This document shows positions 48,800 to 57,371 of a stretch of 64,000 nucleotides of DNA, piece after piece. Numbering within the stretch: position 1 is the stretch's first letter; every line of letters starts with the position of its first letter. The DNA is from Gammaproteobacteria bacterium (GTDB lineage: Bacteria; Pseudomonadota; Gammaproteobacteria; Steroidobacterales; Rariloculaceae), in assembly GCA_022826245.1 (NCBI GenBank), contig JAJDVG010000002.1:62001-126000 (forward strand). The letters run 5' to 3'. Made by a program: the position numbers and the translations under genes. Under the pieces are notes generated by a model that ran no database searches, was not told the DNA's origin, and saw only the letters and a program-made list of their open reading frames with translations.

Positions 48800-49186
48800 A
48801 TGGCAAGAGCAAATGCGTGGGTCGTGCTCGCAAGCGGAGCACTGCTGAGCGCGGCGGCGCCCGCTCAGGAGGGCTACCCGCTTGACGGCACCTGGCGCGG
48901 AAGTTTCGGTCCGGATGCCGGTGAGCGCACGCCCGTGGTCATCATCATGAAGTGGGACGGCGAACGCATCAACGGCATGATCAATCCCGGCCCCCGCTCG
49001 ATCGACTTCACGCTCGCTGAACTCGATCCCGGTAGCTGGACCGTGCGCATCGAAGCGCAACCCGCGGAAGCCGAAGGGATCGTTATCGAAGGTACGCTGC
49101 AGGAAATCGGTTCGTACAACCGATTCATCGACGGTGTCTGGCGCCAGGGCGGCACGGAATCGAGCTTCCGGCTCACGCGCGAATAG
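48800..49186 (+). CDS. Small exported hypothetical protein
   Basis: Signal peptide; 'YPLDGTWRGSFGPDAGERTPVVIIMKWDGERINGMINPG'. Confidence 0.7.
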   Translation: MARANAWVVLASGALLSAAAPAQEGYPLDGTWRGSFGPDAGERTPVVIIMKWDGERINGMINPGPRSIDFTLAELDPGSWTVRIEAQPAEAEGIVIEGTLQEIGSYNRFIDGVWRQGGTESSFRLTRE

Positions 49187-49212
49187 CCGGCAGGACCGAC
49201 ACGACCGACCCG

Positions 49213-50112
49213 ATGACCGACGCCATATGCACCCGGCACGAGACGCTTGTGGCGGCGACGACGCGCAGCGGTCGGCGCATGATGGCGTTGCGCGAGGTTG
49301 TGAAACGCCGCGCAGCGGGAACGACGTTGCTGGCTGCTCTGGCCCTCGCGGCCTGCGACCCCCGGCCGTCGTCATCCGCCCTCGGGAGTTCCGACGGTAT
49401 ATCGCCCCCGGAGACGGCGGTCCGGGCGACACCCAGATACGACGACGGACTGGTGCGCTTCGATCGCGTTCCCGGCGAAAAGGGCTACTGGGCTCAGGCA
49501 AGCGCGAGTTCGCTGGTCGAGACGGGCGTCGACGTGCCCATGAACGACATCGGCCTGCTCGACGACCTGGCGGATGCCCCCCGGGTCGCACCGTTCAGGC
49601 CATGGGCGCTTGCGCTCTACGAGCACCGGCAAGGGAACGGGCTCGCGGACGATCCCACGCAGTTCTGTCTGCCGCCGGCCGGACCTCGTCATCTGCATGC
49701 GCCCGGTGGATTTCGGATCATCCAGGACCGGAATTTCGATCGCGTCTACCTGATGTTCGGGGGCGGCAACCGCAACTGGCGCGTGATCTTTCTCGATGGC
49801 CGCGAGCCTCCCGATCCCGAAGAGGTCGTCGGAACCTACTACGGCTACTCGTCGGGCCACTGGGACGGCGACACGCTCATCGTCGAATCGAGCGGTTTCA
49901 ACGCGCGGTTCTGGTTTTCCAACGGCGGTCTGCCCCACACCGAAGCGCTGCACCTGACGGAGCGCTTCTCGCGCCCCGACCATCACACGCTCCGATACGA
50001 AGTCACCATCGACGATCCATACACCTATACACGGCCCTGGAGCGCCGAGTGGACCGTCTCATGGGTCGAAGGGGGCGTAATTCCCGAGCAGTTTTGTGAA
50101 GACCGTCGCTGA
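49213..50112 (+). CDS. WDGDTLVVET-type family protein, probable lipoprotein
   Basis: Lipobox-like LALAAC; 'FRPWALALYEHRQ', 'FCLPPAG', 'GHWDGDTLIVESSGFNARFWFSNGGLPHTEALHLTERFSRPDHHTLRYEVTIDDP', 'EQFCEDRR'. Confidence 0.82.
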   Translation: MTDAICTRHETLVAATTRSGRRMMALREVVKRRAAGTTLLAALALAACDPRPSSSALGSSDGISPPETAVRATPRYDDGLVRFDRVPGEKGYWAQASASSLVETGVDVPMNDIGLLDDLADAPRVAPFRPWALALYEHRQGNGLADDPTQFCLPPAGPRHLHAPGGFRIIQDRNFDRVYLMFGGGNRNWRVIFLDGREPPDPEEVVGTYYGYSSGHWDGDTLIVESSGFNARFWFSNGGLPHTEALHLTERFSRPDHHTLRYEVTIDDPYTYTRPWSAEWTVSWVEGGVIPEQFCEDRR

Positions 50113-50228
50113 GGAGTTCGATGGTATGCCCATGCCGCTGTTCTTCCCGCTTCACCGGCACTTCCCGAAGTCCGCTCCGCAGAGGGCCGCATATGTCACA
50201 ATGCGGTTTTCCGAGAGGTAAGCCGGCA

Positions 50229-50663
50229 ATGGCGACCAACATCGCTCCATGGATTGCGCGGCTGGCGGGTCTGCTGCTGGCAGTATCGCTGCCCGTCCAG
50301 GCGCACCATTCGTTCCGCTCGCAGTACGATGCCGACCAGCCCGTGACGTTCACCGGAATCGTCACGAAGGTCGACTGGATGAATCCGCATGTCTACTTCT
50401 ACATCGACGTGGAAGACGAGGAAACCGGCGCGCTCGAGAACTGGGGATTCGAAATGGGACCGCCGCACATGCTTCAACAGCGCGGCTGGAAGCGAAATTC
50501 CATGCAGATCGGCGACGAAGTCGAAGTTCACGGAACGCGGGCTCGCGACGGCAGCACGACGGCAAATGCGCGCCGGGTCACGTTGACGTCGACCGGGCAG
50601 ATACTCGGTGCGGCGTCAAGCGAAGGGCAGACGATTACATCGGGGGAACAATCGGCCAACTGA
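50229..50663 (+). CDS. DUF6152-like small exported protein
   Basis: Signal peptide ...LPVQA then HHSFRSQYD; 'GIVTKVDWMNPHVYFYIDVEDEETG', 'QQRGWKRNSMQIGDEVEVHGTRARDGS'. Confidence 0.85.
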   Translation: MATNIAPWIARLAGLLLAVSLPVQAHHSFRSQYDADQPVTFTGIVTKVDWMNPHVYFYIDVEDEETGALENWGFEMGPPHMLQQRGWKRNSMQIGDEVEVHGTRARDGSTTANARRVTLTSTGQILGAASSEGQTITSGEQSAN

Positions 50664-50679
50664 GCGGGAACGAATCGAG

Positions 50680-51522
50680 GTGACACGACAGGCTCATCAT
50701 TCACTCACGATGGTCGCGCTGGTCGCGGCGGCCGCGATGGTCGCGCTCGCGGCGGAGCAGACCGCAGCCCAGCAGTCCGAACCGGACACGGCCCGCCCCG
50801 CGCCGCGCTGGCCCGACGGCCGTATCAGCTTCACCGGGCCGGACGGCGAGATCGGCAACTGGGGCGGCCCGCCGACGAGCACGCTCGCCAACCACTACCG
50901 CGAGGGCGCGCTCGGTGATTCCGGCGTCAATCTCGAGACGAATCTCGATGCGGAGGACGTGCCGTTTCAACCGTGGGCTCGCGAGGCCTACGAATACCGG
51001 CAGGCCACCTTCACGAAGGACGATCCGCATACGCGCTGCAAGCCGTCCGGCGGCGCGCGACTGTTCCACACGCCCTATGGGTTCGAAATACTCGACCTCG
51101 GCGACGAAATCATCTTCGTCACCGTCGGCGCGCCGCATTCATGGCGCGTCGTGCACATGGACCGGACCGAGCATCCCGCCGATCTCGAACCATCCTGGTA
51201 CGGCCACTCCATCGGCCGCTGGGAGGACGACACGCTCGTGATCGACACGATCGGTTTCAACGACAGGTTCTGGATTTCGCGCGGCGGATTTCCGCACACG
51301 ACCGAGCTGCACACGATAGAACGCATCTCGCGGCCCGATTTCAACCGCCTGCGTTACGAGATCACGATCGACGATCCGGGCGCCTACACCGACACCTGGT
51401 CCGGCGGCTGGTATATCCCGTGGATAGCGGGCAACGAACCGTTCGACTACCTGTGTCAGGAGAACAACCTCGATGCCGCGCGCATGGTCGGCCCGGATCT
51501 CGACGACGAGTCAGGCGACTGA
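50680..51522 (+). CDS. Exported protein, WDGDTLVVET-type family (GTG start likely)
   Basis: 'FQPWAREAYEYRQ', 'RCKPSGGAR', 'GRWEDDTLVIDTIGFNDRFWISRGGFPHTTELHTIERISRPDFNRLRYEITIDDP', 'DYLCQENNLD'. Confidence 0.82.
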   Translation: MTRQAHHSLTMVALVAAAAMVALAAEQTAAQQSEPDTARPAPRWPDGRISFTGPDGEIGNWGGPPTSTLANHYREGALGDSGVNLETNLDAEDVPFQPWAREAYEYRQATFTKDDPHTRCKPSGGARLFHTPYGFEILDLGDEIIFVTVGAPHSWRVVHMDRTEHPADLEPSWYGHSIGRWEDDTLVIDTIGFNDRFWISRGGFPHTTELHTIERISRPDFNRLRYEITIDDPGAYTDTWSGGWYIPWIAGNEPFDYLCQENNLDAARMVGPDLDDESGD

Positions 51523-51571
51523 AGACGGCGCTTGAGCGAAGCGGCTGACCGAATCCCGAGGGGAAACCGCA

Positions 51572-52843
51572 ATGAGCACTGCAAGACAGGAAATCGCCCA
51601 CAACTGGCCCTTGATGGTCGTCGCATTTCTGCTCGTGTTCTTCGCCTTCGGAGTGCCGACCTACTCGCTGCCGTTCATGTACGGCGCAGCCATGGACGAA
51701 TTCGGCTGGTCGAACGCCCAGGTCAATCTCCTGTCCACGGCGAAGTTCCTGATCGGCGCGGTCGCCGCGCTCGGCATGGGCATCCTCGTCGACAGGATGG
51801 GCGGACGCTGGACGGTGCTCATCGGCGCCGCATCCGGCGGCGTTGCGATGGCGCTCTTCCTCTTCGCGACCAACCTCCCCGTCTACTACCTCGCCGGCGC
51901 CATGCTCGGTTTCTCCGCGTCTTCGATCGTCGCGGCCATGAAGGTCATCGTCGCGCGCCTCTTCGCCGTCAACCAGGGTCTGGCGATGGGCATCGTGCTG
52001 ACCGCCACGAGCTTCGGCGGCGTCGTAATGCCCTGGGTCTGGCCCGTCATGCTCGAGGTCATGAACTGGCGCTACATCATCGCCATGCTGAGCCTCGGTT
52101 CGTTCCTGGTCGCAGTGCCGGCGTGGCTGATCTTCATGGCGACGAGCGCACGCATGCGGGAAGTCGTGAGCGCGCCGTCAGCAGCGCAAAGCGGCACGAC
52201 GATCTGGCAGCACTTCCGCTCGATCAGCCGCGAGCGCGCTTTCTGGCTGATCGCGACCGGGATATTTCTCGTTTCGGCCGTCGATCAGGCGCTGATGCAG
52301 AACTACGTGAACTTCCTGCGCGTCGACAAGGGTATGGACCTGCGCGGCACGATCTCCTGGGCCGGCAGCCTGCTCGCGATCATCGGCGTCGCGGCCAAAG
52401 TCGGTTCGGGCTGGTTCTTCGACCGCTTCTCGATCCGCGGCATCGCGTTCTTCTACTTTCTGCTCGCGATTTCGATCTTCCTCGGACTGCCCGTGGCCGG
52501 AGTCGGCACGCTGCTCGCGTTCATCATCGTGCGCGGCGTCGCCCACGGCGGAATGATCGTCGACGTGCCGATCCTGACCCGGCACTACTTCGGCATGGAG
52601 CGCATCGGGATGACGATGGGGATCATGGCCGTCTGCGTCAATCTCGGCTTCGCTGCCGGTCCGCCCATCTTCGGCTGGCTCGCCGACACCTACGGCAACT
52701 TCAGCGTGGGGATGATCGTTTACGGTTCGATCGCTGCCGTCGCGACATTGACGCTGTTGCCGATCAAGCCGCGCTACTGGGTTTCCCCTGCCGAGCGCCG
52801 CGAGGGCAAGCTGCCGCCGGCGATGCAGCCCGCCGCGGGTTAG
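51572..52843 (+). CDS. MFS transporter
   Basis: 12-TM pattern; 'SLPFMYGAAMDEFGWSNAQVNLLSTAKFLIGAVAALGMGILVDRMGGRWTVLIG'. Confidence 0.9.
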   Translation: MSTARQEIAHNWPLMVVAFLLVFFAFGVPTYSLPFMYGAAMDEFGWSNAQVNLLSTAKFLIGAVAALGMGILVDRMGGRWTVLIGAASGGVAMALFLFATNLPVYYLAGAMLGFSASSIVAAMKVIVARLFAVNQGLAMGIVLTATSFGGVVMPWVWPVMLEVMNWRYIIAMLSLGSFLVAVPAWLIFMATSARMREVVSAPSAAQSGTTIWQHFRSISRERAFWLIATGIFLVSAVDQALMQNYVNFLRVDKGMDLRGTISWAGSLLAIIGVAAKVGSGWFFDRFSIRGIAFFYFLLAISIFLGLPVAGVGTLLAFIIVRGVAHGGMIVDVPILTRHYFGMERIGMTMGIMAVCVNLGFAAGPPIFGWLADTYGNFSVGMIVYGSIAAVATLTLLPIKPRYWVSPAERREGKLPPAMQPAAG

Positions 52844-52868
52844 CGCGGAAAGCTCGCCGCAGGGATGC

Positions 52869-52977
52869 GGGGAGTCGCACTACCGATCGCTTGAGACACG
52901 CGGTGAATACGTCCCTGTACGCTCCGCGCGCATCCTTGCGCGCGAGGGTCTCAAGCGAGTGCTTGTACGGCTACCCT
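52869..52977. repeat. Intergenic nested-hairpin repeat element, copy 2
   Basis: Core CGCTTGAGAC...GTGAATACGTCCCTGTACGCTCCGCGCGCATCCTTGCGCGCGAGG-GTCTCAAGCG, near-identical to copy 1; outer arms partly conserved. Confidence 0.82.
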
Positions 52978-53042
52978 TGACGTTCACGCGAGTGCGTGTG
53001 AAGGACAGCGCTTGCGCTACGGCAGGCGCGGCTCGCAGTCGG

Positions 53043-53801
53043 CTACTGTCCGACCAGGTGGGCCGGATCGAGGTTGTTGTCCTGGCAGAAGTACTCGATG
53101 AACTCGTCGTTCGGATTCCATCGCTTCGTCCAGCTCGTGCTCCACGGTTCGTGGTAGGCGAGCGGGTCGTCGATCGTGATCTCGTAGCGCAGCGTCATGA
53201 GATCCGGCCGTGAGATGCGTTCCACGAGGTGCAGCGCCTCGGTATGCGGGTAACCTTCGCGGTGGATCCAGAAGCGCTCGTTGAAGCCGACCGTGTCGAT
53301 CACGAGCGTATCGCCGTCCCAGCGTCCGACCGAGTGACCGAAATAGCTCGGATTCAGGAAATCGCCTTCCGGATGCGGCCGGCCGTCCATGTAGACTTCG
53401 CGCCAGGGCCTCGTCGAGCCGCCCGAAAGAATGTAGATGCGTTGGATCGACGGCGCTTGCACGATCTGCAGACCGAACGGAACGGCCATCTGCCTCGGCC
53501 CGCCCGGCGGCGCGCAGCGCGCGTGCGGATCGTCCTTCGCGAGCGTGCTCTTGCGGTGCTCGTAAAGCGCGCGCGCCCAGGGTCTGAAAGGAATCTCGTC
53601 GGGCGGCGGATAGTCGGCGCCGCCGACCAGGGGTCCCGAACCGCCTTCCCAGTAGCCCTTGCCGTCTGCGAGCGGCCCGAAGTTCGGCGTTCCGTCCGGC
53701 AGCCTCGGGGTTTGCGCTGCAGCATTGTCCTGCGCAAGCACCGGCCCCGCTGTGAGCAGCAGTGCCGCCGTGAACGCGGCAGCGCGACGACTTGCCGCCA
53801 T
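53043..53801 (-). CDS. Exported protein, WDGDTLVVET-type family
   Basis: 'FRPWARALYEHRKS', 'RCAPPGGPR', 'GRWDGDTLVIDTVGFNERFWIHREGYPHTEALHLVERISRPDLMTLRYEITIDDP', 'EYFCQDNNLDPAHLVGQ'. Confidence 0.82.
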   Translation of the reverse strand: MAASRRAAAFTAALLLTAGPVLAQDNAAAQTPRLPDGTPNFGPLADGKGYWEGGSGPLVGGADYPPPDEIPFRPWARALYEHRKSTLAKDDPHARCAPPGGPRQMAVPFGLQIVQAPSIQRIYILSGGSTRPWREVYMDGRPHPEGDFLNPSYFGHSVGRWDGDTLVIDTVGFNERFWIHREGYPHTEALHLVERISRPDLMTLRYEITIDDPLAYHEPWSTSWTKRWNPNDEFIEYFCQDNNLDPAHLVGQ

Positions 53802-54256
53802 TACTGACTGCTGCCTGCGTTACTGAGCCGTTCTTCGGCCGGTGTCCGCGTGAACAGTTTCTGGCCCGTGCTGACCAGCACAACCGACTGTGCGTTCATG
53901 AGCGCGCTGCCGTCACGTGCCAGAATGCCGTCAACGACCACCGAGTCGCCGATCTTCATCGAATTGCGCGTCCAGCCCCGCCGCATGAGTCCGACCGGTG
54001 ACGTCAGTTCGCAGGCCCAGGTTGCAATCTCGCCCGTCGCCTCGTCCTCGACGTCCAGGTAGAAGTAGGCATGGGGATTGAGCCAATCGATCTTGACGAC
54101 AACGCCATTCAGGGTAACCGGCTTTTCGCTGTCGTACTGCGCCGAAAATGCGTGGTGCGCGACAGCAGGCGTGCCAGCCGAAGCGACCATCAGGCATGCA
54201 CATAGCGCAAGAAATCCGGATGCGCCTTCGTTCACCATCCACCTCCCGCTTTTCAT
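53801..54256 (-). CDS. DUF6152-like small exported protein
   Basis: Signal peptide ...TPAVA then HHAFSAQYD; 'GVVVKIDWLNPHAYFYLDVEDEATG', 'RRGWTRNSMKIGDSVVVDG'; TAATG overlap with downstream gene. Confidence 0.85.
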   Translation of the reverse strand: MKSGRWMVNEGASGFLALCACLMVASAGTPAVAHHAFSAQYDSEKPVTLNGVVVKIDWLNPHAYFYLDVEDEATGEIATWACELTSPVGLMRRGWTRNSMKIGDSVVVDGILARDGSALMNAQSVVLVSTGQKLFTRTPAEERLSNAGSSQ

Positions 54257-54441
54257 CGCCCGCTCGCGCGTTTCTTCCCCGCAGATACTACCGCGAAGAC
54301 ACACGCAACGGTACGCCGGTGCGTTTTTCGGTGCTGCCGGGCACACCTATAATGGCCCGCCCGTCGTCGCGGCCGCGCTCGAGGCACGCACCACGACACT
54401 GGCGCCCGAATCGAATCGCCGACCGGAACGAGGAAATCCAA

Positions 54442-55452
54442 TTGATCATCGACTGTCATGCCCATGTATCGGCTCCCAAGGCGTATTGGGCCTACAAGGC
54501 CGGTCTCGTCTCGCATCGAGGTTCGCACGGCCGGGGCAAGCTCCGGATCAGCGACGATGACATCATCGCGGCCTGGAACGCGCGGGAGATGGCTCCGACG
54601 GGCCATCTCGACCACATGGCCGCCTGCGGTATCGACATGCAGTGCATTTCGCCGCGGCCGTTCCAGATGATGCATTCGGAAAAGCCTGCCAGAATCGTCC
54701 ACTACTGGACCGAGGCCACCAACGAGATCATTCACCGCAGTTGCCAACTCATGCCGGACAGGTTCTTTCCCCTTGCCGGTTTGCCGCAGACCGCGGGAGA
54801 TCCGATCGAGGAATCGCTGCCGGAGCTTGAGCGCTGCGTCAGGGATCTCGGTTTCAAGGGATGCATACTGAATCCCGATCCTTACGAGAACGGCGCCGGG
54901 AAAGCGCCGCCGCTTGGCGACCGTTATTGGTACCCGCTGTACGAAAAGCTCTGCGAACTCGACGTGGTCGCGCACATTCACGCCACGGGGTCGCGCGAGC
55001 CCGAGCGCGAACCGTATACGCTGCATTTCATCAACGAGGAGACGACCGCGGTCTACGGCCTCGTGAACTCCTCGGTGCTCGACGACTTTCCGGATATCCG
55101 GATTCTCGTCTCGCACGGCGGCGGCGCCATACCGTTCCAGCTCGGCCGATTCGATTCCGCCTCGGCACGCCGCGGCGGCGAACGCTTTCGCGACCGGATG
55201 CGCAGGCTGTACTACGATACCGTGCTTTACACGCCGGAGGCGCTCGAATTGCTGATCAAGGTCGTGGGCGTCGATCACGTGCTCTACGGCGCCGAATGCC
55301 CGGGGGTGGGTTCGGCCATAAACCCGGATACGGGTCTGACCTTCGACAACATCGTGCCGCACATTCAGGCCTTCGACTGGTTGTCGGACGAGGACAAGGG
55401 CAAGATTCTCGAGCACAATGCGCGCAAGTTGTTCAAGCTCCAGTCCAGATAG
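54442..55452 (+). CDS. Amidohydrolase 2 family, LigJ-like (4-oxalomesaconate hydratase-like)
   Basis: 'IIDCHAHVSAPKAY', 'CISPRPFQMMHSEK', 'FKGCILNPDPYENGAGKAPPLGDRYWYPLYEKLCELDVVAHIH', 'VSHGGGAIPFQLGRF'; TTG start preceded by GAGGAA. Confidence 0.8.
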   Translation: MIIDCHAHVSAPKAYWAYKAGLVSHRGSHGRGKLRISDDDIIAAWNAREMAPTGHLDHMAACGIDMQCISPRPFQMMHSEKPARIVHYWTEATNEIIHRSCQLMPDRFFPLAGLPQTAGDPIEESLPELERCVRDLGFKGCILNPDPYENGAGKAPPLGDRYWYPLYEKLCELDVVAHIHATGSREPEREPYTLHFINEETTAVYGLVNSSVLDDFPDIRILVSHGGGAIPFQLGRFDSASARRGGERFRDRMRRLYYDTVLYTPEALELLIKVVGVDHVLYGAECPGVGSAINPDTGLTFDNIVPHIQAFDWLSDEDKGKILEHNARKLFKLQSR

Positions 55453-55467
55453 CTCTCGTAGCCGTAT

Positions 55468-55527
55468 TCCAGAATATAATTATTTATATAACAGTATATT
55501 AAATAATATTTGTAAAGTGTTTTATCA
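55468..55527 (+). promoter_or_regulatory. AT-only leader/possible promoter between the LigJ- and LigK-like genes
   Basis: ttccagaatataattatttatataacagtatattaaataatatttgtaaagtgttttatca in an otherwise GC-rich region. Confidence 0.4.
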
Positions 55528-56199
55528 ATGACGGACGACGAGCTTCAGAGGCTCATGAGCAAACTGCGAGCGCTCGATAGCTGCGCCGTCTCCGACGCGC
55601 TCGACTCGTTGGCCCTTCCGCCCGCCGTCACCGGTCTCCCGCCGCTGTCCGTGGCGAACCGCATCGCCGGCCCCGCAGTAACGGTCAAACTTGGCCCCGG
55701 CTCAGCGGCCGGCGGCAGCGACCGCCACCTCGGTACAACCGCGATCGAGGCTGCGAGGACCGGCGACATCATCGTGATCGAACACGCCTACGGCATCGAC
55801 TGCGCGGGCTGGGGCGGCGTGTTGTCCGTTGGCGCACAACTACGCGGCATCGCGGGCGTCATCATCGACGGTCCGGCGCGCGACATCGACGAAGCGCGAG
55901 ACCTCGATTTCCCGGTTTACGGCCGCTCCGCCACTTCACGCACGGCGCGCGGCCGGGTCCACGAACAGGATTTCGATTGTCCGGTCACGATCGGCGATGT
56001 CGTCGTCTCCCCCGGCGATATCGCGCTCGCCGATGCGAGCGGCGTCGTTTTCGTTCCGCACGCACACCTCTCCGAGGTCGTCCGCCGCGCCGAACGCATC
56101 ACCGCGCGCGAACGACTCATGGTCGAGGCGCTGCGGGACGGCGAGCCGATCACCGAGGTCGTCGGCCGCGACTACGAAGAAATGCTCGACGAGCTGTAG
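55528..56199 (+). CDS. RraA/HMG-aldolase family (4-carboxy-4-hydroxy-2-oxoadipate aldolase, LigK-like)
   Basis: 'WGGVLSVGAQLRGIAGVIIDGPARDIDEARDLDFPVYGRSATSRTARGRV', 'VSPGDIALADASGVVFVP'. Confidence 0.85.
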   Translation: MTDDELQRLMSKLRALDSCAVSDALDSLALPPAVTGLPPLSVANRIAGPAVTVKLGPGSAAGGSDRHLGTTAIEAARTGDIIVIEHAYGIDCAGWGGVLSVGAQLRGIAGVIIDGPARDIDEARDLDFPVYGRSATSRTARGRVHEQDFDCPVTIGDVVVSPGDIALADASGVVFVPHAHLSEVVRRAERITARERLMVEALRDGEPITEVVGRDYEEMLDEL

Positions 56200-56286
56200 C
56201 CTGCATGTCTTTGCTGAAGGTGCCCGTGGCTGCTGTCGGGAAGCGCGCTACCCTCTCACGCGCCTCATCCTGATCGGGCCGGGCCG

Positions 56287-57297
56287 CTACCGCCAGGCCA
56301 GGAAACCCTGTGCCGTGCCGCTGCCCGCTTCGGAGCGATAGCACGGCACGTAGTCGATGAGATCGCCCGCGAGATCCGTTTCGAACAGGCAGCCCGACGC
56401 CGACACCCAGTTGAGCAGCTCGGATGTGCCGTCCTGCATGAGTCCAGGGTCGATCTCCTGCAGATACTCCGCATCGCGGCGCTGGATCGCGTCGATGAGC
56501 CCTCGGTCGAAGTCCTCGTTGATCACGAAATGGCTCATGCCGCCTGAACCGACCACGGCGACGCGCAGGTCGCTGTCCCAGTCCTCGAGAACGTCGCGCA
56601 CGAGCTCGCCGAGTTCGAAACAGCGCCACGGCCGCGGTTGATTGGGCGCGAAGAAGGTATTCGTGATGATCGGCAGGATCGGAACGGCCCGGTCTTCCAT
56701 TACCCGCCTCAGAATGTAGGCGAACGCATGGGGCGTACCGATATGGTGGTGGTCCGGATACTCGGGTAATTCGTTCGACGCCGCGAAGTCCCATCGTTCG
56801 TCGAGACCGCGCTCGAGCAGCTTCCGGGCCAGTTCGGGCATGCCCTGGTACTCGGTTCTTGCCTCCGGGCGATTGGCCCACTCGGCCTCGCGGATACCGA
56901 CCGGCAGTTTCGCCGAGCGCCATTCGGGCATCGGACCGTTCCAGAACGTGTCACCATGGTAGATCGTGTAGGCTGGCTGAAGCTGTGGCAGCACGAGTTC
57001 GCGCTGATCGTTGCCGAATATCACGGCAACGTCAGGATCAACCTCCTCCCAGATCCGCGCGACTTCTGCGATAGCGGCCTGGCAGGCGGCGTGGTTGCGT
57101 GTGCGGGCTTCAAGCGTCGAGCGTTCGGCGAGATGCTCGTTCCGCCGGAGTTCGACGAGATCGTCGAACGAATAGCGCCTGCCCTTGTACCAATGCACAC
57201 GGGCCCGGTCGCCCGGCACGCGCAGCATCCACTCCTCGGGCGTCGTACTCAGTTGCGGGCCGTGCGTCGTCCACAGTCCCAATACGATATTCGCCAT
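56287..57297 (-). CDS. Class III extradiol ring-cleavage dioxygenase, LigB-type subunit
   Basis: 'VVGSGGMSHFVINEDFDRGLIDAIQRRDAEYLQEIDPGLMQDGTSELLNWVSASGCL...IDYVPCYRSEAGSGTAQGFLAWR', 'PDHHHIGTPHAFAYILRR'. Confidence 0.87.
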   Translation of the reverse strand: MANIVLGLWTTHGPQLSTTPEEWMLRVPGDRARVHWYKGRRYSFDDLVELRRNEHLAERSTLEARTRNHAACQAAIAEVARIWEEVDPDVAVIFGNDQRELVLPQLQPAYTIYHGDTFWNGPMPEWRSAKLPVGIREAEWANRPEARTEYQGMPELARKLLERGLDERWDFAASNELPEYPDHHHIGTPHAFAYILRRVMEDRAVPILPIITNTFFAPNQPRPWRCFELGELVRDVLEDWDSDLRVAVVGSGGMSHFVINEDFDRGLIDAIQRRDAEYLQEIDPGLMQDGTSELLNWVSASGCLFETDLAGDLIDYVPCYRSEAGSGTAQGFLAWR

Positions 57298-57371
57298 GGC
57301 GGTAGTCGCGCCTCGTTCTCGGTGGCGGCAAGGAAACTGCCTGAGCCGCGGATTGTACTACCGCGCAGAGG

